From positions 1-64,000 of the forward strand of contig PYSS01000152.1 in NCBI GenBank assembly GCA_003049465.1: a DNA stretch of 64,000 nucleotides, given 5' to 3'. A program made the position numbers and the translations under genes. Position 1 is the stretch's first letter; each line of letters begins with the position of its first letter. The stretch comes from Magnaporthiopsis rhizophila. Taxonomy: Eukaryota > Ascomycota > Sordariomycetes > Magnaporthales > Magnaporthaceae. The notes under the pieces were generated by a model that saw only the letters and a program-made list of their open reading frames with translations, made no database searches and was not told the origin of the DNA. Shown here one piece after another: positions 33,625-44,163 of this stretch.

Positions 33625-36600
33625 ATGAAATCTTCGGTCCACGGGCCTTTTGCGGCCCCAAGGCAGATTCGCTTCGTCAACAGCGACGGCCATCCTCCGT
33701 CCAAGAGGCGGAGGGTCAATGCGGCGTAAGTTCAATGTCCAACTTTCTTTGATGTCATTCGCAGACCGAGATGGTCTCGCTCTTCCGGTCTTCCCAGGTG
33801 GCGTGCCCAGAATCCTGTGGATATTGCCAAGTTGCCGTGCGGGTCCTGCCGTACCTACCTGTATCCTCTGTGCGGGGGAATCTCTGTGCTGACAATTTGC
33901 TATTTAACGCCCATCCTTCAGATGTCTGACGTGTGAGTGACTTTCTCTTCTCGTATTATTCTCTTCGTGATGATTCCTACCCTACCGCATCCTGAAATGC
34001 ACCTGAGGATGCAAAATATTGACGTCCCGTTGTGCTATTTGATGCTGCCTGGGCGACACAGGCCGTCGGCGAAAGACTCGCTGCAGCGGGGAGCCCGGCG
34101 GCTGCTCAACCTGCACCAAAAATGGCCATGAGTGTTCAGGCTACAATGAGGCCACCGACAGGAAGAAGGTGACCCCAGGGGTCCTCAAGAAGCAGGCACC
34201 CACCACAGGAGGGCACGCGCCTGTCATCAAGAACGAGGACGACTGTCTAGCGGATGCCAATCACCATGAGTATGATTCTGGGAATGTTGAGGGAAGGCCC
34301 TGGGACGGATCCGACACTGGGTCGTTTGGCAATACGGACTACAGGGCCTCGCCCAAGTGCAACCCGGCACTCAGCCAGGGCCAGGCCAAGACGGGCAACC
34401 TGAAGCGATCGCAAAGCAACGGCTGGGATCACAGCATGCCTCCGCCCCAACAGCAGCAACCCCTCAACTCAGACAAACCACGGGGCTCGCGCACCGTCTC
34501 CTTTTTTGAAGACCGCCACGGCTCCACGGACGAATCGGCGACTCGTCACCGCAACGAGGGCAATAGGATCCCCTACTTTCGCTACTTTGGCCGTACCGCC
34601 ATTGTTCCTGGCTTCAAGCAGATGCTGGTCAACGTCTCGTACAGAGACAAGCGGCGGAGGGGAAGCTCCTTTTCGTCCACCTCGCCAAGAAACGCGTCCG
34701 AGCACCGTTCCTCCTTCGCAACCTTGAATGAGTCCACTGCTTTCGATAACGGGGATGGCAAGCCTTCGTACGATGTTGGAGACACCGTGCCTACGTACGA
34801 TCCCAGCCAGCCCGAGCCCGTCGACCCGTTGATCACGAACTTGATCGAGACTTTTTTCACGCATTTGGGCTGTAACTACCCTTTCCTCCGTCGCGACAAA
34901 ATCATCCGGATGGTCAGGGAGAAGAAGGTGGAGTCGATGCTGGTGGACGTCATGTGTGCGCTGGCCACGCGCTTCGCCGACTTTCCCCTGTGTGCCGATT
35001 CCCGAGACCCAAGGGAGCGGGCCGAATACGGCAACGTCTTCGCCCAACGTGCCAAGGCGGCCACCGTGGACGCCTACCCCTGCCCCAACGTGGGCGCCGT
35101 CCAGGCATATCTGCTGTTGGCATACGAGTGCTTCGGTCAGGACCAGGACAGCGCACTGTGGATGTATCTCGGGAATGCCATCCGCATGGCCGACGACCTC
35201 GGCCTGCACAGGAAGGAGGGCGTCAAGTACCAGGGCGAAAAGGATGCCTGGTACACGCGGACTTGGAACATCAAGCGCAACGGCGAGGCGTCCGAGGACA
35301 AGCACGGCGACGACGACGACACGCTCAGCCCCGAGGAGCAGAGCGAGGTTGAGCAGGAACGCATCGACACCTTCTGGGCCGTTTTTGTGCTCGACCGAGT
35401 CATCTCCTCGGGCACCGGGAGGCCTGTGCGGTACAAAGACGGCGACTTCGAGATTCCGCTGCCCGAGCCGGCCATCGATCCCATCTCCAACCTACCGGAC
35501 CCGTTCCCATTCTTCATCCGCATCATCCACCTGTATGGGCGCGCGTCGGACGTCCTCAACAACGTCACGGACCCCAGCGAACTGACGACGAACAATTTCG
35601 ACAAGGTCAAGAACGACCTCACGGAGCTCTACGAGGAGCAGGACTCGCGGCTGCACTTCAACGCCGTCAACTTCCAGGAGTACGTCAAGGCTGGCCAGGG
35701 CACCACGTTTATCCTGCTCCATTTCTGGTTCCACGCCCTCATCATCATCATGCACGCGCCCAACGTCGTCTTCTTCGGGCTCACGAGCACGACCCAGCTC
35801 TTGCCCGACAGCCGGCAGCTCTCCATGTCGAGTGCCAAGACCATTGCCGACATCCTCTCCTTTGCCGAGATCATCGACCCCAAGAGCTTCATCGGCAACC
35901 CCTTCACGTCCCAGCCCATGTACATAGCCGCCTGCGCTTTCCTGACGCAGTCGACCTCACAGTCTTCTGAGCCTTCCTCGCCCGACGCCATCTCTCCCGG
36001 GACGGGCGAGATCAGGGGAAGCAAGCACTCGTTATTAGCCCTCGGGGCGAACCAGAACTACCAGATGGTCACAAAGTCTTTGCAGCAGCTGCAACTCTAC
36101 TGGGGCGGTGTCAAATACATCCTGACGGCGCTCGACCAAAAGTCCAAGGGAATCTGGGACTGCGAGACGTACACGTTGGAGGAGTATGCCATGACCAGGA
36201 TCTCGAGGCGCAGCACTCTTGCTCCCCTCCGCCGTTTTGAGATACCGGCCTCGCCCAGCGCGGCGCCCATCGCCTACGCCACTCTCACGGGCACCACCAA
36301 CTCGCCCAACTCGAACCTGACCCGATTCTACCAAAACGGTGGCGGCTCGAATCACGCCAATCTGGGTGGTCCTTCTCACCTGGCGCAATCTTTTGCCGCC
36401 CCTCATTCCCACCCGAGTCCCGTGCAGGCAAGCGGCGCTGCCGGGTCTGTGTCTGGCCCAGTCTCAGCTATGACGCCTCCTGGAAATATGATTTACGATC
36501 CAATCCGTCAAAGCCTTCCTGAACCGCCAATGTTCACACAGCCGTTCCCCAGGCCTAGCATCTCCGCCGTGCGCTTCTCACAGCACCCGCAACAGGAGCC

Positions 36601-37258
36601 GCAGCTCCCGCAGCACCCCACCTCCGGATCTCACCGACCGTCGGAGTCTTCGTCCTCAGCTGCCAACGGCACCCAAGGTCATCATCGGCAAGAGGACAAA
36701 CCAGGCATGAAGTTTGAGGCAATGAACGGCATGCTTGAGGAGCCTGTGGTTGACAGCTCACCGGCCCCGTCCACCAACAACGACATGGTCATGGAGAGCA
36801 AGCTCCAGGTGCTCGCCGGGATGGCACATGCTGGGCACAGCGATCTGCACCGCCACCGCCATGGGGATGCACAGCAGCATCCGCACCAAGCACCGCCACC
36901 ATCGTGCACGCCATCATCACACTCATCCACCGCGTACGAACCTTCTGTCATACAGACGGGCACGTCGCCTTCAAACTCCCTCGTGGAGACGGGCACCTCG
37001 GGCCACCAGCAGCCACTGCTTCATCAGCAGGTTGATCAGGGCGAGTACTCGCCGCACTTTACACAGGCCGTCGGGGGACTCGACCCGGACGACTACTACC
37101 CGCAGCACTTGGCGGACCTACCGTACCAGGAGATCACTCTGGAGCTACCCAGCGACAACGAGGTGATGCCGCACTGGCTCGACTGCATACCCGCCCACGA
37201 GCTGCTCGGGCTCTTTGAGGGGCAGCTAGCCGGTGGGAGTGGTTCTCATATGGGCTGA
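33625..37258 (+). CDS. Zn2Cys6 fungal-specific transcription factor, interrupted by an 11-nt microexon
   Basis: Exons 33625-33725, 33922-33932 (11 nt) and 34062-37258, with introns of 196 and 129 nt; 1102 aa. Only this splicing rebuilds the binuclear cluster: C35-L-T-C38, C45, C52-S-T-C55, C62, with basic RRRKTR between C38 and C45. A basic patch SKRRR precedes it and is a likely nuclear signal. The fungal transcription factor domain (PF04082 type) covers about residues 240-480: LIETFFTHLGCNYPFLRRD, VDVMCALATRFAD, AVQAYLLLAYECFG and FWAVFVLDRVISSGTGRP. The C-terminal 400 residues are Ser/Pro/His/Gln-rich and end with an acidic Asp/Glu-containing segment that could activate transcription. Target genes cannot be inferred. 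A start at ATG 33625 has a strong context (GCCGCCATG). Confidence 0.9.
33922..33932 (+). other. Microexon (11 nt) of the Zn2Cys6 factor
   Basis: Flanked by TTCAG on the left and GTGAGT on the right. It encodes the end of Ala34, then Cys35-Leu-Thr and the first base of Cys38. Without it the first two zinc ligands are lost. Confidence 0.8.
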
Positions 37259-38262
37259 TGTACGTATGGGCTGACTTGGTTCCCTTTTGCTTCTCTCTAT
37301 ACTTCGAGTTGTTCCTTTTTCCGTTCCCCCCCCCCCCCCCCCCCCCCCCCCNNNNNNNNNNNNNNNNNNTGCCCCCCCCCCCCCCCCCCCCCTACTTTTT
37401 GCCAATCTCCATTTTATCTCGGGCTTTCGACGGCGACCTTGGTGTTGACAGATGATGGATCCAAATTGGAAATGACGATGACCTCGCCATGTTGACCCGG
37501 GAATAAATTTTGGTAATTGCAGCTGCTGTTTCTTTCCCCAATCTTATCCTTGTCTACTTCTCTACACATTCCTGTTTGTGCTTTTTTTTTCGATTTGTTT
37601 TACGGATTTACATGTAGGTAGGTCTCTCTCTGGTTGGGCGCTGGGAAAGGGAGTTGCCATGTCGTACACGATTAGCATAGATGGACTAGGGGGATCGGAA
37701 GGAATCAGGCAAGGCAAAGGCAATGGGTCATGAATTTTTATGTTTTTATTTTAGGACCATTGGTATTTTGTGCCGGGACGCTCCGGTCTGGTTCTACTGG
37801 TCTGTTGCTTTCTGCGGACTGGCTGTTCTCTTGTGGATAGAACATTGATAGTAGGCTTTTTTTTTTTTTTGGGAGGAAAGAGAATACACGAGGAATGTGA
37901 CTACCCCTGTATTCATAAAATGGTGGTTTGTCGTCTCAACGCATGCATGCACCGAACGTTATGATCCATCTTGATCAGATGGGCAGATGGAGATCTCGCT
38001 TGAATCTTGTAAAGTGTTTGTATTCTGGCAATGAACAATTTGTTGGTCATGTGTCGCTGACAAAGACTTGAAATCCGAACCCAAGTGGTGACAAATCTCT
38101 GTGGCGTCCAAGTCTTTTGTTGCGCTGAGCAGCAGGGTATCATCGTCTTCCTCTCCTCTAGTGCGCCGCTTTCTTGAACCTGGGAGATGGGGTGTGAAGG
38201 TTAGTGACGGGTGGCAGGTGATTTGTTATCTAAAGTCAGAAAAGGCAAGAGGGAAAAAAAAC
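37259..38262. other. Intergenic, convergent 3' ends, with an assembly gap
   Basis: About 1 kb between the Zn2Cys6 factor and the aminotransferase, both ending here. It has the gapped C run described separately and a GTAGGTAGGT repeat at 37614-37623. No gene is seen. Confidence 0.5.
37326..37392. repeat. Poly-C tract flanking an 18-base gap
   Basis: C run at 37326-37351, unknown bases at 37352-37369, then TG and a second C run at 37372-37392. It lies about 70 bp after the transcription factor stop codon. The true length is unknown. Confidence 0.95.
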
Positions 38263-39869
38263 CTACTTGTTCACAACCCTCTCGATACCGTCACAGCCCA
38301 TCTTGAGCGTGTCCATCTTGGGTCCGTACGAGAAGCGGACAAAGTGGTGGCAGGGCGAGTCGAACAGGTCCCTGCGGCGGGCCGGGTTGAGGTCGAAGAA
38401 GATTCCGGGCACGACGATGACCTTCTCCTCGAGGCAGGCCTGGAAGAAGTTGAGGCCGTCCGAGATGGGGTTGGGCAGGCCCTCGAGGTTGAGCCAGAGG
38501 TAAAAGGTCGAGTCGGGCACGTACTTGATGTGAAAGCCCATCTCGCGCAGGCGGCCGACGACGTAGTCGCGCTTGTCGCGGAAGTGGCGCTGCAGGGCCA
38601 CCATCTCGACCTGCACCAGGTCGGGCTCCAGCATGGGGATGGCGGCCTCTTGGAAGGCGACGTTGGTGCCGCCGTCGAGGTAGGAGCCGCAGGAGCCGAT
38701 GCTTTTCGGGTTGTTTGTGTTAGTAGATATTATCAGTTTGGCTGGCGACCAAGACTGCTGCTACTCACGCCTTGATGAACTCCTTGGGTCCGATGATCCA
38801 GGCGACACGCCAGCCCGGCAGGCGGAAGCGCTTGGTGAGGCCGTCGATGATCAGAACGTCGTCCTCGTCGACGTCGATGACGTTCTCGGCGGCGCTGATG
38901 GTGGTGCCGTCGCAGTTGCTGGTGTAGTTGTAGCCCGAGTAGAACTCGTCCGACACGAGGGTGGCGCGCTCGCGGCACAGGTCCTGGATCTCGGCCAGCT
39001 CCGGGTTGGCGACGACACGGCCGGTGGGGTTGCGCGGGTTCGAGGTGAGGATGACGCCCGTGCCGCGCGCGATCTCCTCGGCGATCTTGTCCGGGTGGAT
39101 GTGGTAGCCGTCGTCCTCGGACAGGGGGACGGGGATGGCGGCGAAGTTCTTGAAGAGCGACAGCATCTCGTTGTAGGCCGTGTAGTCGGGGATGAAGAAG
39201 CCGACGTAGGCGTTGTTAAGCACGGCGGCGATGCGGATCAGCCCCGCGCGGCCGCCGGGGACGATGGCCACGTTCTCCCACGTGTACTGCGACTCCTTGC
39301 CCTGGCGGTGGTGCGCATTGTAGAGGCGCGCGACGGCCTCGCGCAGCGGCTTGATGCCCGCCGTCGGGCCGTACTCGCGGCTGTTGAGGGAGATGTCGAT
39401 GGTGCTGGGCCGCTGGAAGCAGCCCTCGATCTCGTCCTCGACCTCGGGCGCACCCTGGCCCAGGTTGGCCCACTTGTCGGGCTCCTCGAGGAAGCCGAAC
39501 TCAGACGCGCGCTCGGTGCACCACACCACGCCCGTCGACGCCCGCGTCGCATCGAGCCCGGCGTGTGGGAGGTGGCCCTCGTGGGCGGCGCGGAACTGCC
39601 GGTGGATTTTGCTGCTGGCCTCTGTTTTTTTTTTTTTGTCGTCTGTCAGGCTGGCTGTGGAGGAACATGAACAAGGCCAAGGCAGCATGCCAAGCCCAAG
39701 CGGCGGCGCCGGGCTGCTTTCTTGGCCGCCGATTTTACCCCGCTCCGTTTTTGGAAAACGCAAACACTGTTCACTCACCACTCTGGCTCGGCTCGCCCAT
39801 GGAGAACCGGCGTGAGGGCTTGGGAATGCCCGTGTGCCGGTTGATGCTAAACTTGCGGTTGCCGAACAT
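38263..39869 (-). CDS. PLP-dependent class I/II aminotransferase
   Basis: Exons on the minus strand: 39869-39779, 39621-38769 and 38701-38263, with introns of 157 and 67 nt; 460 aa. Fold-type I signatures are present: NLGQGAPEVEDE, YGPTAGIKPLREAVARLYN, NVAIVPGGRAGLIRI, TSNPRNPTGRV (substrate/PLP contact Asn), VSDEFYSGY (PLP-binding Asp) and the Schiff-base lysine K294 in LTKRFRLPGWR. FVRFSYG near the C-terminus supplies the carboxylate-binding Arg. The amino donor and acceptor cannot be read from sequence. The first exon (MFGNRKFSINRHTG) is short; the first intron has an A-rich 3' end, so that junction is the least certain. A TATA box lies about 105 bp upstream of the start. Confidence 0.88.
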
Positions 39870-39972
39870 GATGGGCCACCGATTGCTTTGTCCTGTGTGA
39901 TTCGCGCGGTGGTGTAATGGGAGACAGAACAGGCCGCCGTGGAAGCGTCGACCGTGCGCGGCGTGTGCGTTG

Positions 39973-39982
39973 CCTTTATATA
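39973..39982 (-). promoter_or_regulatory. TATA box of the aminotransferase gene
   Basis: TATATAAAGG on the minus strand, about 105 bp upstream of the aminotransferase ATG at 39869. Confidence 0.6.
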
Positions 39983-41613
39983 ATGGTGCCCAGGGAGGCA
40001 CAGCACAGCACGAGCTAGGGGAGCTCTGCAGCTAGGATACTGAAGGCGAACGGCGGGACACGCTGCGGATCCGTTTGTGTGTCCCCTCGTGGAGGCCCAA
40101 GGTGGGGGAAGATTTCTGAGTCGAGCTTGAAGGCAAAACAAACGCTGCAAAAAAATAAAACCAAGGAAGAAGAAAGTCTACGTAGAAACAGCCCCCTTGC
40201 TGTTAAATACCGCAGCCTTTCTTGCCTTGCCTCACCGAATCGGCCAGAGCGTTGAAACAGGAGATGTTGGATGCAAGCCAGCCCTAAGACACCATGGCAG
40301 CTTCTCTCCGACTGACGTACGCACGCAACCGCCTCCGCTTTGGCGGTCAAGAGGCAAGTCAGGGATCCAGGATGTCCATAGTCATGCATATACTGCAACG
40401 CACCGCGGCAAATCGCTAGCCGTGGGGGAAGGGGTGCTGGGGCGGTACTGTTGGACAGAACCAGGACCTAGTGCCGGCTCCTAGGCGGGCCGGCCGTGGT
40501 GTACCAACGGGTGTCTCCCTTGTGTCAGGGTCAGGACAGTCAGGTGTCGTTGGCAAGCCCAAGCTCAGTAGAGTTTGTGATGTGGTATTATATACTCGAT
40601 CGAGTGGCATATAATGCGGGATGCGTTTCTAAGCAAACGAGCAACCCCTTTTTCCAAGGGACAGCTATAAACTCTGAGGCATTCCCTCCCTTGACAGCGC
40701 CCAGAAGTCACCCGCTAACAGGTACTAAGTAACCGGGCTTTGGAGAATGCGGGCAACGCAAGGTGGCCGCTGATCTTTTCCCGGAGCAATGGGCAGCAGC
40801 AAAACGACCCCGCGCTGGTTGCTTACAGCACAACAATAACCCCTCCAAGATGGCGATTCAGGAAGGTGGGGTCGCGGAACCTCTCGGATTGGCCCGTTGT
40901 CACTTGGGCGTTTTTGACGCGCCACACTGGATGCGCCACAGGCGCCCTGTTAGCCACTGCTGGGGAGCAGCCTCAGAGTCAAAGAAGAGAGAAAAAGGCA
41001 AAGAGAATGTAGGATGTTTGTTTCGCCCTAGGTGAATAGAAAACAGCCTTGGAGTTGGCCATATGCTGCAACCCATTGGTCCGTTTCGGGAGGCTGAATG
41101 CTCCCAGTCCGCCGAGGTTGACATCCTGAGACATCGCCGCCATTCCCAATTTCCGGGGACATACCCCAACGTAGGAGCTTCCCATCCCACGTTTTCGTCA
41201 CGCGGAAGTATGCAGGATGGCGCAACTCCGTCAGGCACGATCCCGGATCGTCAGGGACGGGCGGGGCAAGAGCTGGGGGGAAAAGGGCGCGAGAGATGGA
41301 AAAAGGCAACCGCCCCGTGGCTGAGTGAGGATTGTTCGAGGGTTGCGAGGCGAAGCTGACCGAGACTCAGAAGGCGAACCACCAGGCAGACTGCTCGCAG
41401 CCCCATAATCGGTGTGCACGGGCCAATAGAGTGGGGCAGATTCCCAAATGATCGGGTCGGCAGGGCTGAGCATGCTGACAGATGGCTCCAGAACGAGGCC
41501 ATGTGCAAAAGGATTATTGACTAACACTGCCTCAGGCGTTTTAAAAGGCCGTCTTGTGGTAAAGAGGATGTAGCGGCAAGCGCCGTCTACCAGAAACAGG
41601 CGCCGGCGTCGCG

Positions 41614-41619
41614 TATAAA
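41614..41619 (+). promoter_or_regulatory. Possible TATA box of the VWA gene
   Basis: TATAAA on the plus strand about 240 bp upstream of the ATG at 41857. The match is short and could be chance. Confidence 0.35.
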
Positions 41620-41856
41620 GAAGAAGCAATCTCGGCTGCAATGTCAGGTTGCTCATTCCTGTTGATCCCAATCTCAGAAAAGCAAGCACATCCCTCCGTC
41701 TTACAAGCGCCTAACACCTGCCGCACCTATCACAGGGCTACACAACGCACACCCCAATTCACGTGCGTCAGACAAAAAGACGTCACTCACTGCTGGTGGC
41801 CTAAACAACCAATTCACTGCTATACAATCACCTGGATCCCGCTCCCATTTTAAACC

Positions 41857-42876
41857 ATGGCAACATTGGCCACCGGGACTTCATTCTGCCACAACAAAAA
41901 AATGTCCGAGAAGAAGAGCTTCCTCAAAAGCATCAGCAGTCGCCTCTCAATGAGGAAATCTTCCAATCCGTTCACCGGCGACCGGGGTGTGCAGACAGGA
42001 GGAGGAGAAGCCCCGCCAGATGCGCCGCCCCCGGCATACACGGCCGAACCCCCCGCGCAACCTCCTGCGTCGGGCCCCTCTGCCTCGGGCTCCGATCCAT
42101 TCCTGACACCCTACCGGCAGCGGTCAGGCTCGGGCTTCGAGTTGAGCAGCGAGGATGTCTCGTCCAGCAGCGATCCCTACGCATTCCTGTCCAAGTTCGA
42201 CACCATCTTCCTGGTCGACGACTCGAGCTCCATGAGCTCGGGCACGCGCTGGGAAGAGGTCAAGACGGTGCTGTACCAGATCGTGCCCGTGTGCGCCGCG
42301 CACGACGTCGACGGCATCGACATCCTCTTCCTCAACAACCGGGCCCAGTTCAAGGGCGTCAAGAACGCGTCCGCCGTCTCGCAAGTCTTTGAGACCGTCT
42401 ACCCGGCCGGCCTCACCCCGACCGGCGTGCGCATCAACGAGATCCTAGGCCCTTACGTCGACGAGTACGCCCAGAAGGCCGCGCACAAGGGCCCTAAGAA
42501 GACGGGCATGAAGCCGCTCAATCTCATCGTTATCACCGACGGCGCGCCCACGGACCGCTCGGACCAGGCGGTGCAGACGGTCCTGCATCGCATCGCCAGC
42601 CAGCTGGACCGGGCCGGCGCCCCGCTCTATCAGGTCGGCGTGCAGTTCTTCCAGGTCGGCGACGACGCCGTCGCCAGTCGCGCGCTCCGGGAGCTCGACG
42701 ACAACCTGGGGGGTCTCGTGGCTGGCGGCCAGCTGCGCGACATTGTCGACACGTGCACGTTTGACGTGAGCGACGGCGGCGTGTCGGCGCTGACGTCCGA
42801 GGCGGTCCTCAAGACGGTGCTCGGCGCTGTGGTCAAGCGGTTCGACAACCAGATGCTTTACGACAGCAGGAGATAG
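41857..42876 (+). CDS. VWA-domain protein with disordered N-terminus
   Basis: Intronless, 339 aa. The N-terminal ~105 residues are Ser/Pro/Gly-rich with basic patches (KKSFLKSISSRLSMRKSS) and PPAY-type motifs, probably disordered. A von Willebrand factor A domain follows: beta-1 DTIFLVDDSSSMSSG with the MIDAS DxSxS (D121, S123, S125), then GVRINEILG, LNLIVITDGAPTDRSD and VGVQFFQVGDD. It has no signal peptide and no membrane segment, so it is likely cytosolic and acts as a metal-dependent protein-binding module. The partner is unknown. ATG 41857 has a good context (AACCATGG); Met16 is an alternative start. Confidence 0.88.
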   Translation: MATLATGTSFCHNKKMSEKKSFLKSISSRLSMRKSSNPFTGDRGVQTGGGEAPPDAPPPAYTAEPPAQPPASGPSASGSDPFLTPYRQRSGSGFELSSEDVSSSSDPYAFLSKFDTIFLVDDSSSMSSGTRWEEVKTVLYQIVPVCAAHDVDGIDILFLNNRAQFKGVKNASAVSQVFETVYPAGLTPTGVRINEILGPYVDEYAQKAAHKGPKKTGMKPLNLIVITDGAPTDRSDQAVQTVLHRIASQLDRAGAPLYQVGVQFFQVGDDAVASRALRELDDNLGGLVAGGQLRDIVDTCTFDVSDGGVSALTSEAVLKTVLGAVVKRFDNQMLYDSRR

Positions 42877-44163
42877 ATGGGGGCACCATATCACTTGTCA
42901 CCTGGACGGCGGGCTTTTTTCTTTGCATGGGTTATTACATCTTTCCTTTATCTTTCCCCTAATACCCCACTCCGTCTATGGGTATTGGAATCGGAATCGG
43001 AGTTTGAGAAGGTTTTTGGTTGGGGTTCTGCATTCGGGATGGTTTACGCAACAAGGACAAATTGGCATGGCGTTCTGAAGGCACCTGGAAGCATGACGGC
43101 TCAACTCCAGCATCCATAGAATACACAGCTACCTCTTAGAATTCTCTCATCTGCTTTGGTCCTTGGGCCTGACGCTCCTCCAGCTGGTGAGGGAGAAAAC
43201 CAGGCATGCGACACTGCAATTCGCTGATGGAATCCTCCCAAACAAATCTCTTCCTGGAATATCTATAGAACCAGGCGCCCCCGACAAGATGACAATTCTT
43301 GTTGTGGCCGTTTGGGTCCGGAGAAGAGATGTGATCGCCTCTGCGAATAGTAGGCGCCCAGTTCTGTCCAGACGTTTCACGGTTCCTCCTCAGGTATTCC
43401 CAGACAAGATAAGAAATAAAGACCAAACTCTAGCAGTTACAAAACAACGCCGAGGCCCAAAAAAATTGCCAACCTGGTATCACACCACGACCGTATCATG
43501 GAATGAGGCTGGAAAGCCGTCCGAGATGAGCCCGAAAATCCATCGTGAGAGACAAACACCGAGACGGCCGATACAAAACGGCTAGGGTGCAGAGACGAAG
43601 CTGCCGGTGAAGATGACAACAATAGGCCAATCAGCCGACCGCAAAAAGATGCCTCAACGTCCACTTGAACCCCCGTGAATAGCAGAAACAAACAATGATA
43701 CCTCCAGGTGCGGATACAGAGTTAAAGTGGTGGTGGGCCATTCTCCTTTCGCACGCGTCGCCCATGGGAAGCAGCCACCCTTGCCGTTGATTTTGCCCCG
43801 GAGCGCCGTGCTAAGGTGAAAAAAGACATGGCTAAGAATAAAACAGTAAGAAGTGAAAAACATTAGACAGAAGTTCTTTCTGGTCAGAGGGCCGAGCTGG
43901 ACCTGGTGATGTCGCAAAGTGAGATGTAACATCTTGGCCAGCCGCGCTGAGAGGGGGTAATGACAGTGCAAGACGCCTTGCCCGGGTACGTGACATATTC
44001 AGCCGACGTTGCGTTCAGCCTTCCCCGGAAACGGCAAGATCCGAAAGAAGAGAAAAGAGGGTAAAAAAAAAAAACAGCAGAAGAACAGATTTGCGTAGTA
44101 GTATCAAGTGTCTCCCAGAAGTCTCGGAAAGGCAAGAGCCGACCCAAGCAAGGCGACGTCGGT
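42877..44163. other. Intergenic, convergent 3' ends
   Basis: About 1.3 kb between two converging genes. Nothing recognisable is seen. Confidence 0.5.

Larger units (their letters stand above)
39870..41856. other. Divergent intergenic region
   Basis: 2.0 kb between the aminotransferase and the VWA gene. It contains the two TATA-like elements listed separately. No gene is supported. Confidence 0.5.

Noticed and set aside
33625..42876. Zn2Cys6 factor plus aminotransferase as a biosynthetic gene cluster
   Set aside because: No synthase, P450, transporter or other tailoring enzyme lies nearby; neighbours are a VWA protein and housekeeping genes.
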